Origin: Brachionus manjavacas
Lineage: Eukaryota > Rotifera > Eurotatoria > Ploima > Brachionidae
Assembly: GCA_019054805.1 (NCBI GenBank)
Contig: JAHQIY010000006.1
Span: 5,146,001-5,210,000, forward strand
Length of the DNA: 64,000 nucleotides
Direction of reading: 5' to 3'
Positions 1 through 10,559 of the stretch are shown here, in pieces. Each line of letters begins with the position of its first letter. Within the stretch, counting starts at the first letter, position 1. The notes under the pieces were generated by a model. The model had not been told where the DNA came from. It saw only the letters and a list, made by a program, of their open reading frames with translations, and did not search any database. A program made the position numbers and the translations under genes.

Positions 1-399
1 AAAACCAAAATAAAATGCAGTTTTCAGGTCTAAAATGATTTTTTTTCTTTCGGACCACTATGCAAGAGTAAACAACGTTTCTCAATATTTTTGAATACAA
101 CAAATAATATGATAAGCAAATAATTTCGTTATTAATTTTCTTTGAACCCATAATATGATGTCTAGAATAAAAAATTGAACAAAATACCTTTTATTATATT
201 AAGATAACTGAATTTACTTTAATGAAATATACAATGAAAATAAATTTAAAAAAAAGTTAATTAAGTAATGTCTATCTATATCAAAAATGCTTATTTAACA
301 TAATTCAAAAATTTGATGCTATGCTCATGTGATTTGACCGAAAAGTAAGATGATAAAATTTAAAAAAAAACAACAAAACTTTTTTAATTTTTTTAAGAT
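1..399. other. AT-rich upstream flank, no gene seen
   Basis: No open frame or repeat is recognisable here. The last part is a T-rich stretch ending in TTTTAAG (391-397), immediately before the CCDC22 start codon; see the finding on splice-acceptor-like AGs next to start codons. Confidence 0.6.
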
Positions 400-2552
400 A
401 TGGAAGAGGTAGACAAAATACTAATTCAATCATTGCGTTCAAATGGATGGTAAATAATATATTTATTTTCAATTAATTGCTGATTTTTTTGTAAAGTGAC
501 ATTAAACAAGAAATAACCAGTATAGCTCAATTTGACCAGGAAATTTTAATTGAATCAGTTGCTATCTTACTAAATCTAATTCAGCAAGCAACTTTAGCCA
601 ATGCTGAAAAACTGCTTACTAAACTTCCGCCAAACACTGCTGTCAAATTTAGACTATGCACCAAATACGCAAACATATGTCTGTCATTGGGCTATAAGAA
701 TGAGCTTGGATATCAAACACTTTTATATCCTAATGAAACTGAATCGAGAAAGCTCCTAATGTTCTTGGTAGAGAAGCTAAATAAAGAAAATTTATCATCT
801 CATGACGAAGCACAGAATCAAAATGTTAAATCCAACAAGAACCTAAATTTTTTAATTGCCGAAAAAACCAAAAAGTTACTAAATAAATTTTGGATTCCGC
901 CTTATCTGAAACTTAATGGTCTTAGGCGCGAAGATAATTGTTTTACCAAGGAAGTAATATTTTTCAAAAAATTTTTATTAAAATTTATTTCAAAATTGCA
1001 AAGGGAATACGATTTGAATCAAAATTTAATGCTCTTTCATTGATTACATCCGATTTTACATCTAACTCTAAAATAAAAAAATTGGAAAGGGATTTTTGCC
1101 AAAAATATTTGAATTACGTAACAGAACAAGCAATTAAGTCAAATTTATTGAACTCATTGATTCAGCAAAATACTTTGAACAGAATTAGTGAAAACACATT
1201 GATAAAGTTTTTTACATAAATTTTATTTTTTATTTAAATATTTGAAAATTGTTTTAGTGTTGAACAGAATAAAGAGATTCCTAAATCTGCGAAAGACAGA
1301 GCAATCGATGAATTGAAAAAATCAGTAAGAACTATTTTAGAACAAACAACTGAAGGATCAAAACAAGAAGGCTTAATTAATGAATCAGATTTGACTGAAA
1401 TCGAAGCACAGTCAAGCATAAATGTGAAAAATCTTTTTGCCAAAGTGTCACGTTTTCAACATTCCGAAAAGCTTCAATTTTCTGAAAATGAGACTGAGAA
1501 GAATATTTCAATTTCAAATGCTCCCGAACAAGTTTATTTATTTTATTTTTAATTAAATTTTTAATTTATAAATTTCGTTTTAGAAAAAAGAACAAGAGAT
1601 TACTTGCTTGAAGGAAAAGTTAGAACTTTTAAATAAAGAATTTGAGTCTTTTAAGAACGATATTGATTCAATCAAACAAAATAAAATAGAAGCTGCTGAG
1701 ACTAAAAATAAGGATCAAAATATTCAAAATAAGAGTATTGAAGACAAAATAGCATTAAAAAAGAAAACTGTTAATCTAATATGTGATGCACCGATGAATA
1801 TACTTAAGTTAAAGGTAAATTTTTTTTTAATTTTTTGGAGTTTTCTAGTCATTTACTGAAAGGAAGAAATTAATTTACATGAGAAAAAAATGACAAAATT
1901 AAGAAACGAATGGAATAGTCACAAGGAAGCTTTAGATGTCAGGAAAAAGACCCTTGAAAATGAAATTTTAGGTCAAAAGGAAAAAATGAATCAGACAATT
2001 GAAGAAACCAAAAATTTGAAAAGCCAAATTATTGAATTGAGCAGTGATTTGAATGAAAGAGATAATCTAATTGATGAATTGACAAAAGAAATGGCATCAC
2101 TTGAAAAATCTGAATCTTCCAAGCATTCGAATAGACAATTTTATACCAGACGAATACTTGAGATTTGCTCAAATATCGATCGTCAAAGAAAGGAAATAGA
2201 CAAAATTCTGGTAGAAACAAAATCCATTCAGAAAGAATTGAACCAAATGAATGGCAAACTGGAAAGAATTTTCAATACAACCGATGAGCTCATTTTCAAA
2301 GATGCTAAGCTTTCCGAAACGAATAAGACTGTTTATAGATTATTTATAAATATAAACACTCAGTATGAAAAATTGATTGAAGATTTAGAGCAAACAAGTC
2401 ATTTAGATAGAGAATGTCGTGATTTGGAAGAACAAGTAAATTTAGAATCACAGAATAAAATAGCTGACAACATGCATAAAGTGATGGTTGATTTGAAGCA
2501 GATAAAAAAAGAAAACGAAGAATTAATGGCAAAAATAAAGCAAAAAAATTGA
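400..2552 (+). CDS. CCDC22: Coiled-coil domain-containing protein 22 (CCC complex subunit)
   Basis: CCDC22 is a scaffold of the COMMD/CCDC22/CCDC93 (CCC) complex, which works with Retriever and the WASH complex in recycling membrane proteins from endosomes, and also affects NF-kB signalling through COMMD1 and cullin ligases. Exons read as 400-449, 497-953, 1004-1206, 1258-1531, 1584-1814 and 1863-2552; all five introns are GT-AG and 47-54 bases long. They join to 634 codons, close to the human protein (about 627 aa). The N-terminus MEEVDKILIQSLRSNG and the stretch LGYKNELGYQTLLYPNE (about residues 90-110) match the conserved CCDC22 N-terminal calponin-homology-like domain. From about residue 240 the protein is almost entirely charged coiled coil, as in the family. 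The start is the first ATG and matches the family N-terminus exactly. The donor at 1207 (GTTTTT) is weak, so exon 3's end is the least certain boundary. Confidence 0.93.
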
Positions 2553-2590
2553 TTTAAAATTATTTTTTGAATTATTTAATATTTTAATAC

Positions 2591-2600
2591 AATAAATAAA
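2591..2600 (+). terminator. Polyadenylation signal of CCDC22
   Basis: Two overlapping AATAAA hexamers lie 38-48 bases after the CCDC22 stop codon. Confidence 0.6.
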
Positions 2601-2663
2601 ATCAATAATTTTTAGAAAAAAAATTTAGCTTTTTTTTTTATTTGAAAAAGTAAATTAATCAAA

Positions 2664-3600
2664 ACAAAACGCTTTGTATATCAATGATCTACCAAAAGGA
2701 ATAGAGAATGTTGTCAAAATTTAAGCAGATGATACTAAAATATTCTCGCAAACGGTATCAGAAATAAGCGCAGTGAAACTACAATCATGTTTAGATTTAA
2801 TTTTCAAGTGGACTCAAGATTGGCTTCTTCTCTTCAACACATCAAAATGTGTGGTTATGCATTACGGTCATAAAAACAAAGAATTCACTTATTTTATTAA
2901 TGGCAAACAGTTATCAACGTCAGAAACCGAAAAAGATCATTGAGTTATCTTCAATACAAATCTTAAATGGAAAAATCAAGTGATAGAGGCTACAAACAAA
3001 CCAAATTAAATGTTGGGTCGCATCAGGAAATCATTCGCTTGTTTTGATTGTAAGTTATTTAGATCATTGTATTTGGCTTTTGTTAGTCCTCTTTTGGAAT
3101 TTGCTGTGCCTGTATGGTCTCCATTTCTTAAGTCGGACTGTGAGAATCTTGAGCGGGTTCAACTTCAGAGCTACGAAATATGTTTCTTCAATTAGAAACA
3201 TATTCCAACAACAACGAATAACATTCCAAATCCGGTGGAAAGAAGAAAAATAGGTGATCTAATTCAATTATACAAGTTCATGCATGGAATAGAATTGGTT
3301 GATAAAAGCAACAATTTTTATGTCACCAAAATCCAAGGAAGAGGTCACTGCTTCAAATATCAAAAAGAAATTTCGAGGCTCCAACATAGAGATAACTTTT
3401 TTTTCAACAGAACCGCTAACATATGGAACTCACTACCAAATCAATTAGTTGAAGCCCCCAATGTTAGTAGCAATCAATCACATCAGCTGTCTTGGTGTGC
3501 CTTATCAGCACACTCGCTGGCTAGCCAGCTACAGTCAAAACTACTACTAAAACTTATTTTGAAATAGACTACTATTAATGTCTTTGTATATGTAACTAGA
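2664..3600 (+). pseudogene. Decayed non-LTR retrotransposon (Jockey/CR1-like), 3' half of ORF2
   Basis: The translation runs through a reverse transcriptase from just before the catalytic motif to the C-terminal region. ADDTKIFS follows an in-frame stop at the position of the aromatic residue of the (F/Y)ADD box. Downstream come FNTSKCVVMHYG, MLGRIRKSFA, LLEFAVPVWSPFLK, LERVQ, RRKIGDLIQLYKFMHG and NIWNSLPNQL, the usual order of landmarks at the C-terminal end of these elements. There are several stops and at least two frameshifts, and the 5' part (endonuclease and the first half of RT) is missing, as expected for 5'-truncated target-primed insertion. It sits between CCDC22 and the deltex gene in the same orientation. 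It is a relic, not a gene. Confidence 0.85.
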
Positions 3601-3834
3601 TTTCTATACATCAAGCTACCATAGACGTATTCCATGTTTGGCTCGCTTGCTTTTTATTATTAACTCTAAAAGTACCAATTGAATTATTTTGAAAAATATG
3701 ATTATGTTTATAATTAGCTAATTTTAATTTTTGTCAAAATTATGCTGTTTATTTTATACATGGTTGATGTTTTATTTTGAATTTTAAAAAATTTCATTTT
3801 AAATTCCATAATTCACTTATATCTAAATTTAAAA

Positions 3835-5569
3835 ATGGATTCATTTAAAATAAGCGATAAGCTTAATATTAAAGTTTATTCTGGTTCAATATTTGACTCT
3901 AAGATCGAATGTGATGCAATCACCATATCTGTATTTACAGATATTTTGTTTGAACGTAATATTTTAATTTATCATTTAGTTTAAATTTAAATTGAGAAAC
4001 TCAATTTTTTTATTTAAATTTTTAAGCGTTAATAATTTTTTATTTAAGAAAATATTGGATTAGTCAAATTAGCACTTGAAAATTTTGGACCAAAATTAAA
4101 AAAGAATTTTGAAAAGGAAATTAAAAGATTGCCCAAAAAATTCGACTTGGAAGGCCAGGTTGGATTTACCTTTTTTTATCGAATATTTTAATTTTAATTT
4201 TAAAAATGACAGAATTTAAAATAATCTTATTTTCGGCTTTATTATTTTAATTTTTAGTGTGTTGTGATAAAAACCGAAAAAAAAATACCAAAATATTTGT
4301 TCAATACTATTTTGGTCAATAATTATTCAAAAAAATTAAAACACTTCAAGTTTGAAAACTTGATGAAAAGTTCTTTGGAAAACTTGATCGAAAAATTAAA
4401 TCAAAAAAAGGAAATTAAAACTGTTGCTATTCCTTTATTAGCTACTGGTCTCAATAAAGGTCCCGTAAATTTATGCATCGATATTTTGGTTGATGGCTTA
4501 ATAGATTTTGAAAAGAAGGGGAAAATACAATTTTTAAAAGAGCTTCATTTAGTGAACATTGATGATTCGAAGACTCAACTAATCGTTCAAAAATTAACGA
4601 AAGTTTTGGGTGTAAATCTTAATCACAATTTCAAAGATGAAAATCAAAAATCACTGTTGGTTACTGTTCAGAACGTTGATAAAGATGATATTAAATTACC
4701 ACAAAGGAATAATAATCATGAAATTAAAATATCTAATAATTTCAAGCAGTGTTCGTTCTGCAAGCAAAAATTAAAAAAAGTTAAATTAATTGATTGTGGT
4801 CATTCATTTTGCATTGGTTGTGCTGGCAACAAAGAAAACATTAATAAATGCTTAATACCTGATTGTTCTTCTAACATTAATGAAAAAAAATCAAAAATTG
4901 ATGATATAATAAATAATAATGAAAATAACGATGAAAAGATTTGCAACATTTGCTATAATACTTGTGATTCTCTCAAAAAATTGGATAAATGCGCACATGA
5001 ACTCTGTATGGATTGCTTCAAAAGAATTTTTGAACATAAACCTCAATGCCCATTTTGTTTTACATTTTATGGAATTCCTAAAGGTGATCAACCTTCTAAT
5101 GGAAAAATGTACACAGTTATTAAAAAACATGGTCTTCCTGGTAAACTAAATATAATTTGTGATTTTTTTCTAAAGTATTTTGAAGGTTATGAAAATTTTG
5201 ACACTATAAGTATCAATTACAGTTTTCCTTCTGGGTGTCAAGGTGAAAATCATCCGAATCCGGGAAAAAAATATTTTGCTACCGATCGAAAAGCTTATTT
5301 ACCAGCAACTGGAGATGGATATAGAGCTCTAAATCTTTTAAAAAAAGCTTTTGATAATAATTTAATATTTACAATTGGTGTATCAGTAACGACAGGAATT
5401 GAAGGCATAACATGGAATGATATTCATCATAAAACTCAAATAAGCGGACCGTATGCCTTAATAACTTTAAATTTAAATTTAAAAAAAATTAAATTTTAGC
5501 TATGGTTATCCCGACCCTGAATACTTGCAGAGACTTTTAGGAGAACTAAAAGCGCATGGAATAGAATGA
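3835..5569 (+). CDS. Macro-domain, double-RING, Deltex C-terminal E3 ubiquitin ligase (DTX3L-like)
   Basis: Predicted E3 ubiquitin ligase of the deltex family. Exons 3835-3955, 4049-4158, 4258-5450 and 5500-5569, all introns GT-AG, give 497 codons. Residues about 1-195 resemble a macro domain (early KVYSGSIFDSKIECDAI; later TVAIPLLATGLNKG and a C-terminal LHLVNIDDSKT strand). Residues about 242-280 are a first RING-like finger with all eight ligands (CxxC, CxH, CxxC, Cx4C). Residues about 306-344 are a canonical C3HC4 RING (CNIC, CAHELCMDC, CPFC). The rest is the Deltex C-terminal domain (YTVIKKHGLPGKL, YFATDRKAYLP, GYRALNLLKKAF, then GPYGYPDPEYLQRL across the last intron). That domain binds ADP-ribose/NAD in known deltex proteins. 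The fold-specific AxxNAAN-type loop of the macro domain is not recognisable, so ADP-ribose binding there is doubtful. Which vertebrate deltex is the true orthologue cannot be settled by eye. Confidence 0.88.
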
Positions 5570-5754
5570 TAATTTATCAATTTTTATTTTACAAAAATTT
5601 AATTTTTTTTAGTTATCAAAACTATATTTTAAAATCAAAATTTATAAACCGTGTTGATTAAATTTTATGTTGTTAAGTTTTTTTTGCATTATTATTTTAA
5701 ATGGAATATATTCTTTTTCATTTTTAAATTTATATCAAGCGATGATGAAGATTA

Positions 5755-5760
5755 AATAAA
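5755..5760 (+). terminator. Possible polyadenylation signal of the deltex-like gene
   Basis: An AATAAA lies 186 bases after the deltex stop and only 70 bases before the EXOSC2 start, so the two transcription units nearly abut. Confidence 0.4.
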
Positions 5761-5829
5761 AATTCAAAATTTATTCAATTAATTTTTAATTATTTATTTA
5801 AAAATTAAACCGCACGTGGTTTTTAAGTA

Positions 5830-6903
5830 ATGGATAACATAGCCTCAAATATTTGTTCACCTGGAGATTTGATTACCACTGATCCAGCCTTCATGGGGTA
5901 TCAAAAACTTCATTTTGTTTATTTTTTTATTACCTAAAAAAACATTCAAGTGGTCATGGTATTTACACTACAGAAAATAACAAGTACGCTTCAGTTGTTG
6001 GTTATGTAACAAAAGTAAACAATCTGTTTTTGGTTCAGCCTATTAAAACAAGATATATAGGTGATGTTGGAGATGTGGTTGTTGGTCGAATTACAGCTGT
6101 GGATACCAGTCGATGGAGAGTTGACATAAACTCAACTCTTGATGCAATGTTACCATTAACATCGGTCAACTTACCTGGCGGAGAATTGGTAAAAGACAAA
6201 AATAATGGAAAAAAAATTTAAAATTTAATTTAAAGAGAAGGAGGTCAGAGGAAGACGAAAGAATGATGCGACATTATTTTGTTGAAAATGATCTTATTTC
6301 GGTAATTTTTCTCAACCAAAATTCGTTTCTAAGTTTTGTTTTCTTAAAGGCAGAAGTACAGAATGTTCATTCAGATGGATCACTTTCTCTGCATACCAGA
6401 AATTTGAATTATGGAAAACTTGGACAAGGTTGTTTGATCCGAGTTAGTTCGCCATTAATTAAGCGTCAAAAGGTCCATTTTGTTAATCTTCCATGTGGGG
6501 TTTCTATAATTTTGGGAAGAAATGGAAATATTTGGGTTACTTCAACTAGCATTCAAGAAAGTAGTCGAAAAAACGGTGGTTTTACACCACTTTTAAAAGT
6601 AATGTTGATAAGATACTAATTGATAAATTATTGTTATTTACTTGTAGCCTGTGTCATTAAATGAGCGAGAAAATATAAGCAGAATATGCAATTGTATCAA
6701 AGCCTTAGCTAAGCATCATGTTTTACTTTATGACACCAGCATATGTACAGCTTTTGAAATTTCAAAACAATATCAGGTATTTATTTATTAGTTTATTATG
6801 AGATTATTTTGAAATTGATTTTTAGATTAAAGAAATTCTTGATCCTAAAATAGCCCAGGAAATTGCTGAAAAAACTGAAATACAACTAGCTGTGGATAGC
6901 TAA
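5830..6903 (+). CDS. EXOSC2: Exosome complex component RRP4
   Basis: Cap subunit of the RNA exosome, the 3'-to-5' RNA processing and decay machine of nucleus and cytoplasm; RRP4 carries S1 and KH RNA-binding domains and helps seat the hexameric ring. Exons 5830-5897, 5951-6188, 6236-6301, 6350-6598, 6648-6776 and 6826-6903 join in frame through GT-AG introns of 48-53 bases to 275 codons (human about 293). Conserved landmarks in order: SPGDLITTDPAFM near the N-terminus, KTRYIGDVGDVVVGRI and SVNLPGGEL in the S1 region, SLHTRNLNYGKLGQG, LIKRQKVHFVNLPCG, IILGRNGNIW in the KH region, and LLYDTSI near the C-terminus. The N-terminus is about 20 residues shorter than in human. The gene starts 260 bases after the deltex stop, same strand. 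Confidence 0.95.
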
Positions 6904-6939
6904 TTTTTAAATAATTTTCCAATTAATGTTTGAAATTTA

Positions 6940-6945
6940 AATAAA
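6940..6945 (+). terminator. Polyadenylation signal of EXOSC2
   Basis: AATAAA 37 bases after the EXOSC2 stop codon. Confidence 0.6.
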
Positions 6946-8442
6946 ATATTTGAAAAATTAAAAATTCAGAAATCATTTTTTTAAATATTAAATTAACGAT
7001 TATTTTTCATAGATATAATTAAAATTCTTATTGAAAATGATTTCGGCTTTTCAGAAAATATTTAATTTTCAATGCCAAATTGGTCCAGTAATTTTTTGAA
7101 AGATATAAACAATAAGTTTTTGCAATTAAGAAATACTACTTTTCATTTAATAAGCCTGAATATTCAACTAATCTATTATTGATTTTCTAAAATAAAAACG
7201 TTTCTAAAATAGTTTATTAACAATATTAATAAAATCTAAATGCCGAAATCGAATTCTAAAATATTAATGTATGTTTATTTTACTTGGAAAAAATAATTTC
7301 AAATTTGTTTATTTATTCTATTTTTTTCGTGAAGAAAATGAATTGTTATATGTTATAGGATTAGTTAATTATTTTATTAAAAGCTTGTCAATCTTATCGA
7401 GATTTGGCCCCTTCTGTAGTAAAAAATTATAATTATTAAGTTAGAATAAATATAAAGTAGAAGAAAGAATCAAGTATAATCAAAAAGCTTTTTTTCACAT
7501 AGGGTTTCAAGCAAAGTTAAAAACTAAAAAGAAGAAAAAGAATTAAATTAAATTTTACTTAGAAATCTAGAAATGGAATTTTAAGCGATTTCAAAATCTA
7601 TTTGAAATTTTTAAGGATGAAAATAGTTGTGGATTTTTTGAAAGAATTTGTTAATAGAATGATTAAAACCACATAAAGGTATTCGTGGACATTTGATAAA
7701 TCTTAATTCGAAACTGAATTTAAATTCACTAATAATGCGGCTGGCGAGGTTGATGCTGATATCTATTTGTGTTAAATCCGGTTTTTGGAAAAAAGGTTTA
7801 TACAGAATTATTTATAATGAAGATATTTTTTTATAAATTAATAGTATAAAAAAAAGCTTTACAAATTTATAAAAATTAATCTTTTAAATTAAGAATTTTT
7901 TTAGTTATTGTTATCAAAATATAAATTTAGCTCGCTTTCTAATCAAGCAGAATATTAATAAAAGTTTCAGTTTTTTTTATAAAAATTTAGCAACTCTTTT
8001 TTTACAATAAATGTCATAAAAATATCTAGTAGAGCTTTAAATTGTTTGATGAATAATTTATTTAATATAATTAAACTTTAGGGCTCTATAAAAAAAAATT
8101 GCTTTGAATCAAGATTAAAAATTGCTATTTTATTAGTATTTTTTTTACAAAAATTAATCTTTAGCTGTTCTAATTAACGCTTCGATTTTGATTTTATTCA
8201 TGACAATGTTAAATCAACGAATTCTTTTGTTTCTAAAGCTATTATTAAAAAATGCTCTCTTTTGTTATAAATTAACGAGTAATAATTAATTCGTGTCATG
8301 AAATATACAATTTTCAAAAAATTATTTGACCAAAGATTAATAAATAAAATAAACCTGTTAATAAAAACAAAATTTTTGGCTTAAAATTTGTATTGAAGTC
8401 TTCAACCGAACAGTTGAGCGCTTCAAATTTAAATTTTTAATT
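6946..8442. other. AT-rich intergenic sequence without recognisable content
   Basis: Long A and T runs, no convincing exon on either strand and no recognised transposon. A small, less AT-rich patch near 7735-7770 shows no frame of interest. Confidence 0.5.
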
Positions 8443-8572
8443 GATTTAAATTTGAATGTTTAGGCGAAATGGGTCAAAAGCCTTAAAGCTTCAAAATTCT
8501 TGTGAAGGATTAAGGCTTTTAAAATTCTTTTAAAGAATCATTTCACGTTTAGCTAAACACTCAAATTTAATC
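8443..8572. repeat. Imperfect 130-bp palindrome
   Basis: Outer arms GATTTAAATTTGAATGTTTA (8443-8462) and the complement of 8546-8572 pair with a few mismatches. The inner arms AAAAGCCTTAA (8476-8486) and TTAAGGCTTTT (8510-8520) are exact complements. A single-stranded copy would fold into one long hairpin. It may be a small foldback/MITE-type element; no coding capacity. Confidence 0.6.
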
Positions 8573-9540
8573 ACATGACCTTTCAAAAATCAAGATAGAT
8601 TTACTTCCGATGGTTCGATATTCGAATTTACTGTTTATTAATTTTAATTTAAAGATGAAAATCAATATAAAATATCAATCAATACATTAATTTCAAAATA
8701 TGGTAATCAATTGAAGTTAATTTTAATCATTAGTTTGAAAAAGTTATTAGATACTTTTATAATTATCAAAAAAAATAATAAACTAAAATGTTCTAAGATT
8801 TTTGGAATCTTACAAAAAAAAATTTTGAATAAAATGAACACATATTTGAAGCTAAAGAATTTTTTCTCAGTCGCTCGACAAAAATATTTCATTTAGATAA
8901 GCTCAATGAATCGCAACAAAAATTTATATCACCTGATAGATGATATCAAATTATCTAATATAAAAGATGTCATGAGATAATATAATGCGATAAAATATTT
9001 AAATAATGAAAAGCTCTGTATTTTGAATCATATGGTTTAAAAAACTATTACAAAATCTTGATTTATATTTTGCTTTTAAATTTTAATTTACTAAAATAAT
9101 TATAAATCTTAAAATCTTTTAATTTTGCAAAATTTAAATTATTTAAAAAAAAACAACGACACAAAATAAAAAGATTTCAGGTCAAAATAAATCATAGATA
9201 AAAAGAGAGTTAATGTGTCAATACGGAATAAGTTTGCATTATTTAAAATAGATCAGTCTCAAATCACATGCTTAAGACTAAAATATTTTATTAAATCTAA
9301 GTGAAAATGAATATATGTAAAAAACATAAATAATTTCTCTATTTTTTGAGGTATTGGTTTCAATTTCGAGTTTGCTTTTTGTTATTTTTAAATTTTAATC
9401 AGTAAAAAAAATAAAGTAAATTTCTTTAACAGAAAATTTTTACTATTTAAAACATTGATAAATATTTATTTTTATTTAAAATGTGCTTTTTTTGACGAAT
9501 ATTGAAAAAAAATCAATTTTTAATTTAATTCGTTTCATAA
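8573..9540. other. AT-rich intergenic sequence
   Basis: Nothing supportable was found. Short open frames on both strands around 8707-8896 just outside this stretch are mirror-image low-complexity frames. Confidence 0.5.
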
Positions 9541-9699
9541 TTGTCCCTTTTCAATCGGTCCCTTTTTTATGATGAAGGGGTTTAAACATCCGCCTAGAAT
9601 TGCAGAGATATTTTGAAGATTTTTTCACCCTCAGAGTGTTTCGAACCCTCGATCCTCTGCTTGCATGACTAACACCCAAACCATTCGGATATACGGGCT
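9541..9699 (-). mobile_element. tRNA-derived SINE, copy 1
   Basis: On the minus strand the element starts with a tRNA-like head: GCCCGTATATCCGAATGG with an A-box-like ATCCGAATGGTTTGG, then a B-box-like GGGTTCGAAAC about 30 bases further. A tRNA-unrelated body follows (GGGTGAAAAAATCTTC, AAAATATCTCTG, then CCCTTCATCATAAAAAA). The same head and body recur at 59974-60114, which shows that this is a dispersed repeat and not a stand-alone tRNA gene. The acceptor and T stems are mispaired, so a functional tRNA is unlikely. RNA polymerase III transcription and LINE-assisted mobility are what such SINEs normally use. Confidence 0.75.
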
Positions 9700-9934
9700 A
9701 TATAATTTTTAATTCTGTTCATTGGACTTGAAAACACTTAATTTTACAGATGTAACACAAATTTTAATTGAGTTTTAATTTTAAAAATTATAAATTCTCT
9801 GAAAAAATCATATAAACTAATTATTAAGGATAGATATCCTCTCGGAGCAAAATTGAGAGTCAAATATTACATTCAAGAGGTACTGTAATGGGTGCAATGG
9901 GTGTTTTTTCAAACTTTAAAAAAAAACATTTTCC

Positions 9935-10245
9935 TTTTTTTCCTTTTTGTATTTTATCATAATTTAAAATTATTTGGCACTGTTTCTTTTTGTACTTTTT
10001 GTACTTTTTGCAATTAATGGTAATTTTAATCATTATATTAAAACTTAAACGGGTCCGGGGCGGAGCCCTGGTTTAGGGATTCGGGTATGCTAGGGGTAAG
10101 AAAAATACTAGTTAAATTTAAAATTGATATTTAATATATTGATTAATTTAAAAAAAAATTTATTACCATTAAGTACAAAAAGGAACAGGGCCTAAAAAAT
10201 TTTAATTATGATAAAGTAAAAAAAGTACAAAAAGGATTTTAACTT
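9935..10245. mobile_element. Foldback / MITE-like element with long inverted arms
   Basis: The left arm (about 9937-10030: CCTTTTTGTATTTTATCATA ... CACTGTTTCTTTTTGTACT ... TTAATGGTAAT) recurs as the reverse complement on the right (about 10165-10240: ATTACCATTAAGTACAAAAA ... GGAACAGGGCC ... TATGATAAAGTA ... GTACAAAAAGGATTTTAA), roughly three quarters identical by eye. The arms enclose a GC-rich core at 10050-10100 (GGTCCGGGGCGGAGCCC) that stands out in the AT-rich setting. No open frame inside, so a non-autonomous element is the simplest reading. Confidence 0.6.
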
Positions 10246-10353
10246 TTGAATATTCTCATTGTCTATACCTCAAGTTTAAAAGACAAAAAAATAAACTTTA
10301 TTTTATAAGAGGTTTTTTTATAATTTTTTGCTTTAATATTTAATATTTTTTAT

Positions 10354-10470
10354 CATCGCCAAATCTGGCGTAATTTTTGAAATAAATGAATTTTAAATTA
10401 TGATTTTTTTTATTTTTCGATTTTTTTTTCAATCCGAATGAGCCGCTCAGTACGGTTAAATAAATAAATA
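10354..10470 (+). repeat. Two LINE-like 3' tails
   Basis: A 5-bp stem hairpin CGCCA-AATC-TGGCG (10357-10370) is followed by AAATAAATGAA. About 80 bases on, CCGCTCAGTACGGTTAAATA leads into a short TAAA/AAATA tail (10443-10470). The first matches, in sequence and hairpin, the tail at 26600-26634. These look like the ends of severely 5'-truncated non-LTR insertions. Confidence 0.45.
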
Positions 10471-10559
10471 TTAAATTTATTATATTGCTAAGATATCGAT
10501 GAAAGAGAGATTCTTTCAGGTTGAGAAAACAATTGAAACGCATCTGCTAGCAAACTACT

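Noticed and set aside
4891..5149. Frames overlapping the deltex-like gene on both strands
   Set aside because: Shadows of the RING region, whose spaced cysteines are clear only in the annotated frame.
8707..8896. Two open frames facing each other
   Set aside because: AT-rich, mirror-image frames with Lys/Asn/Phe/Ile bias and no family features or splice context.
9640..9699. tRNA gene
   Set aside because: A- and B-box-like motifs are present, but the stems do not pair properly and the same head plus a non-tRNA body recurs at 59974, so it is a SINE.
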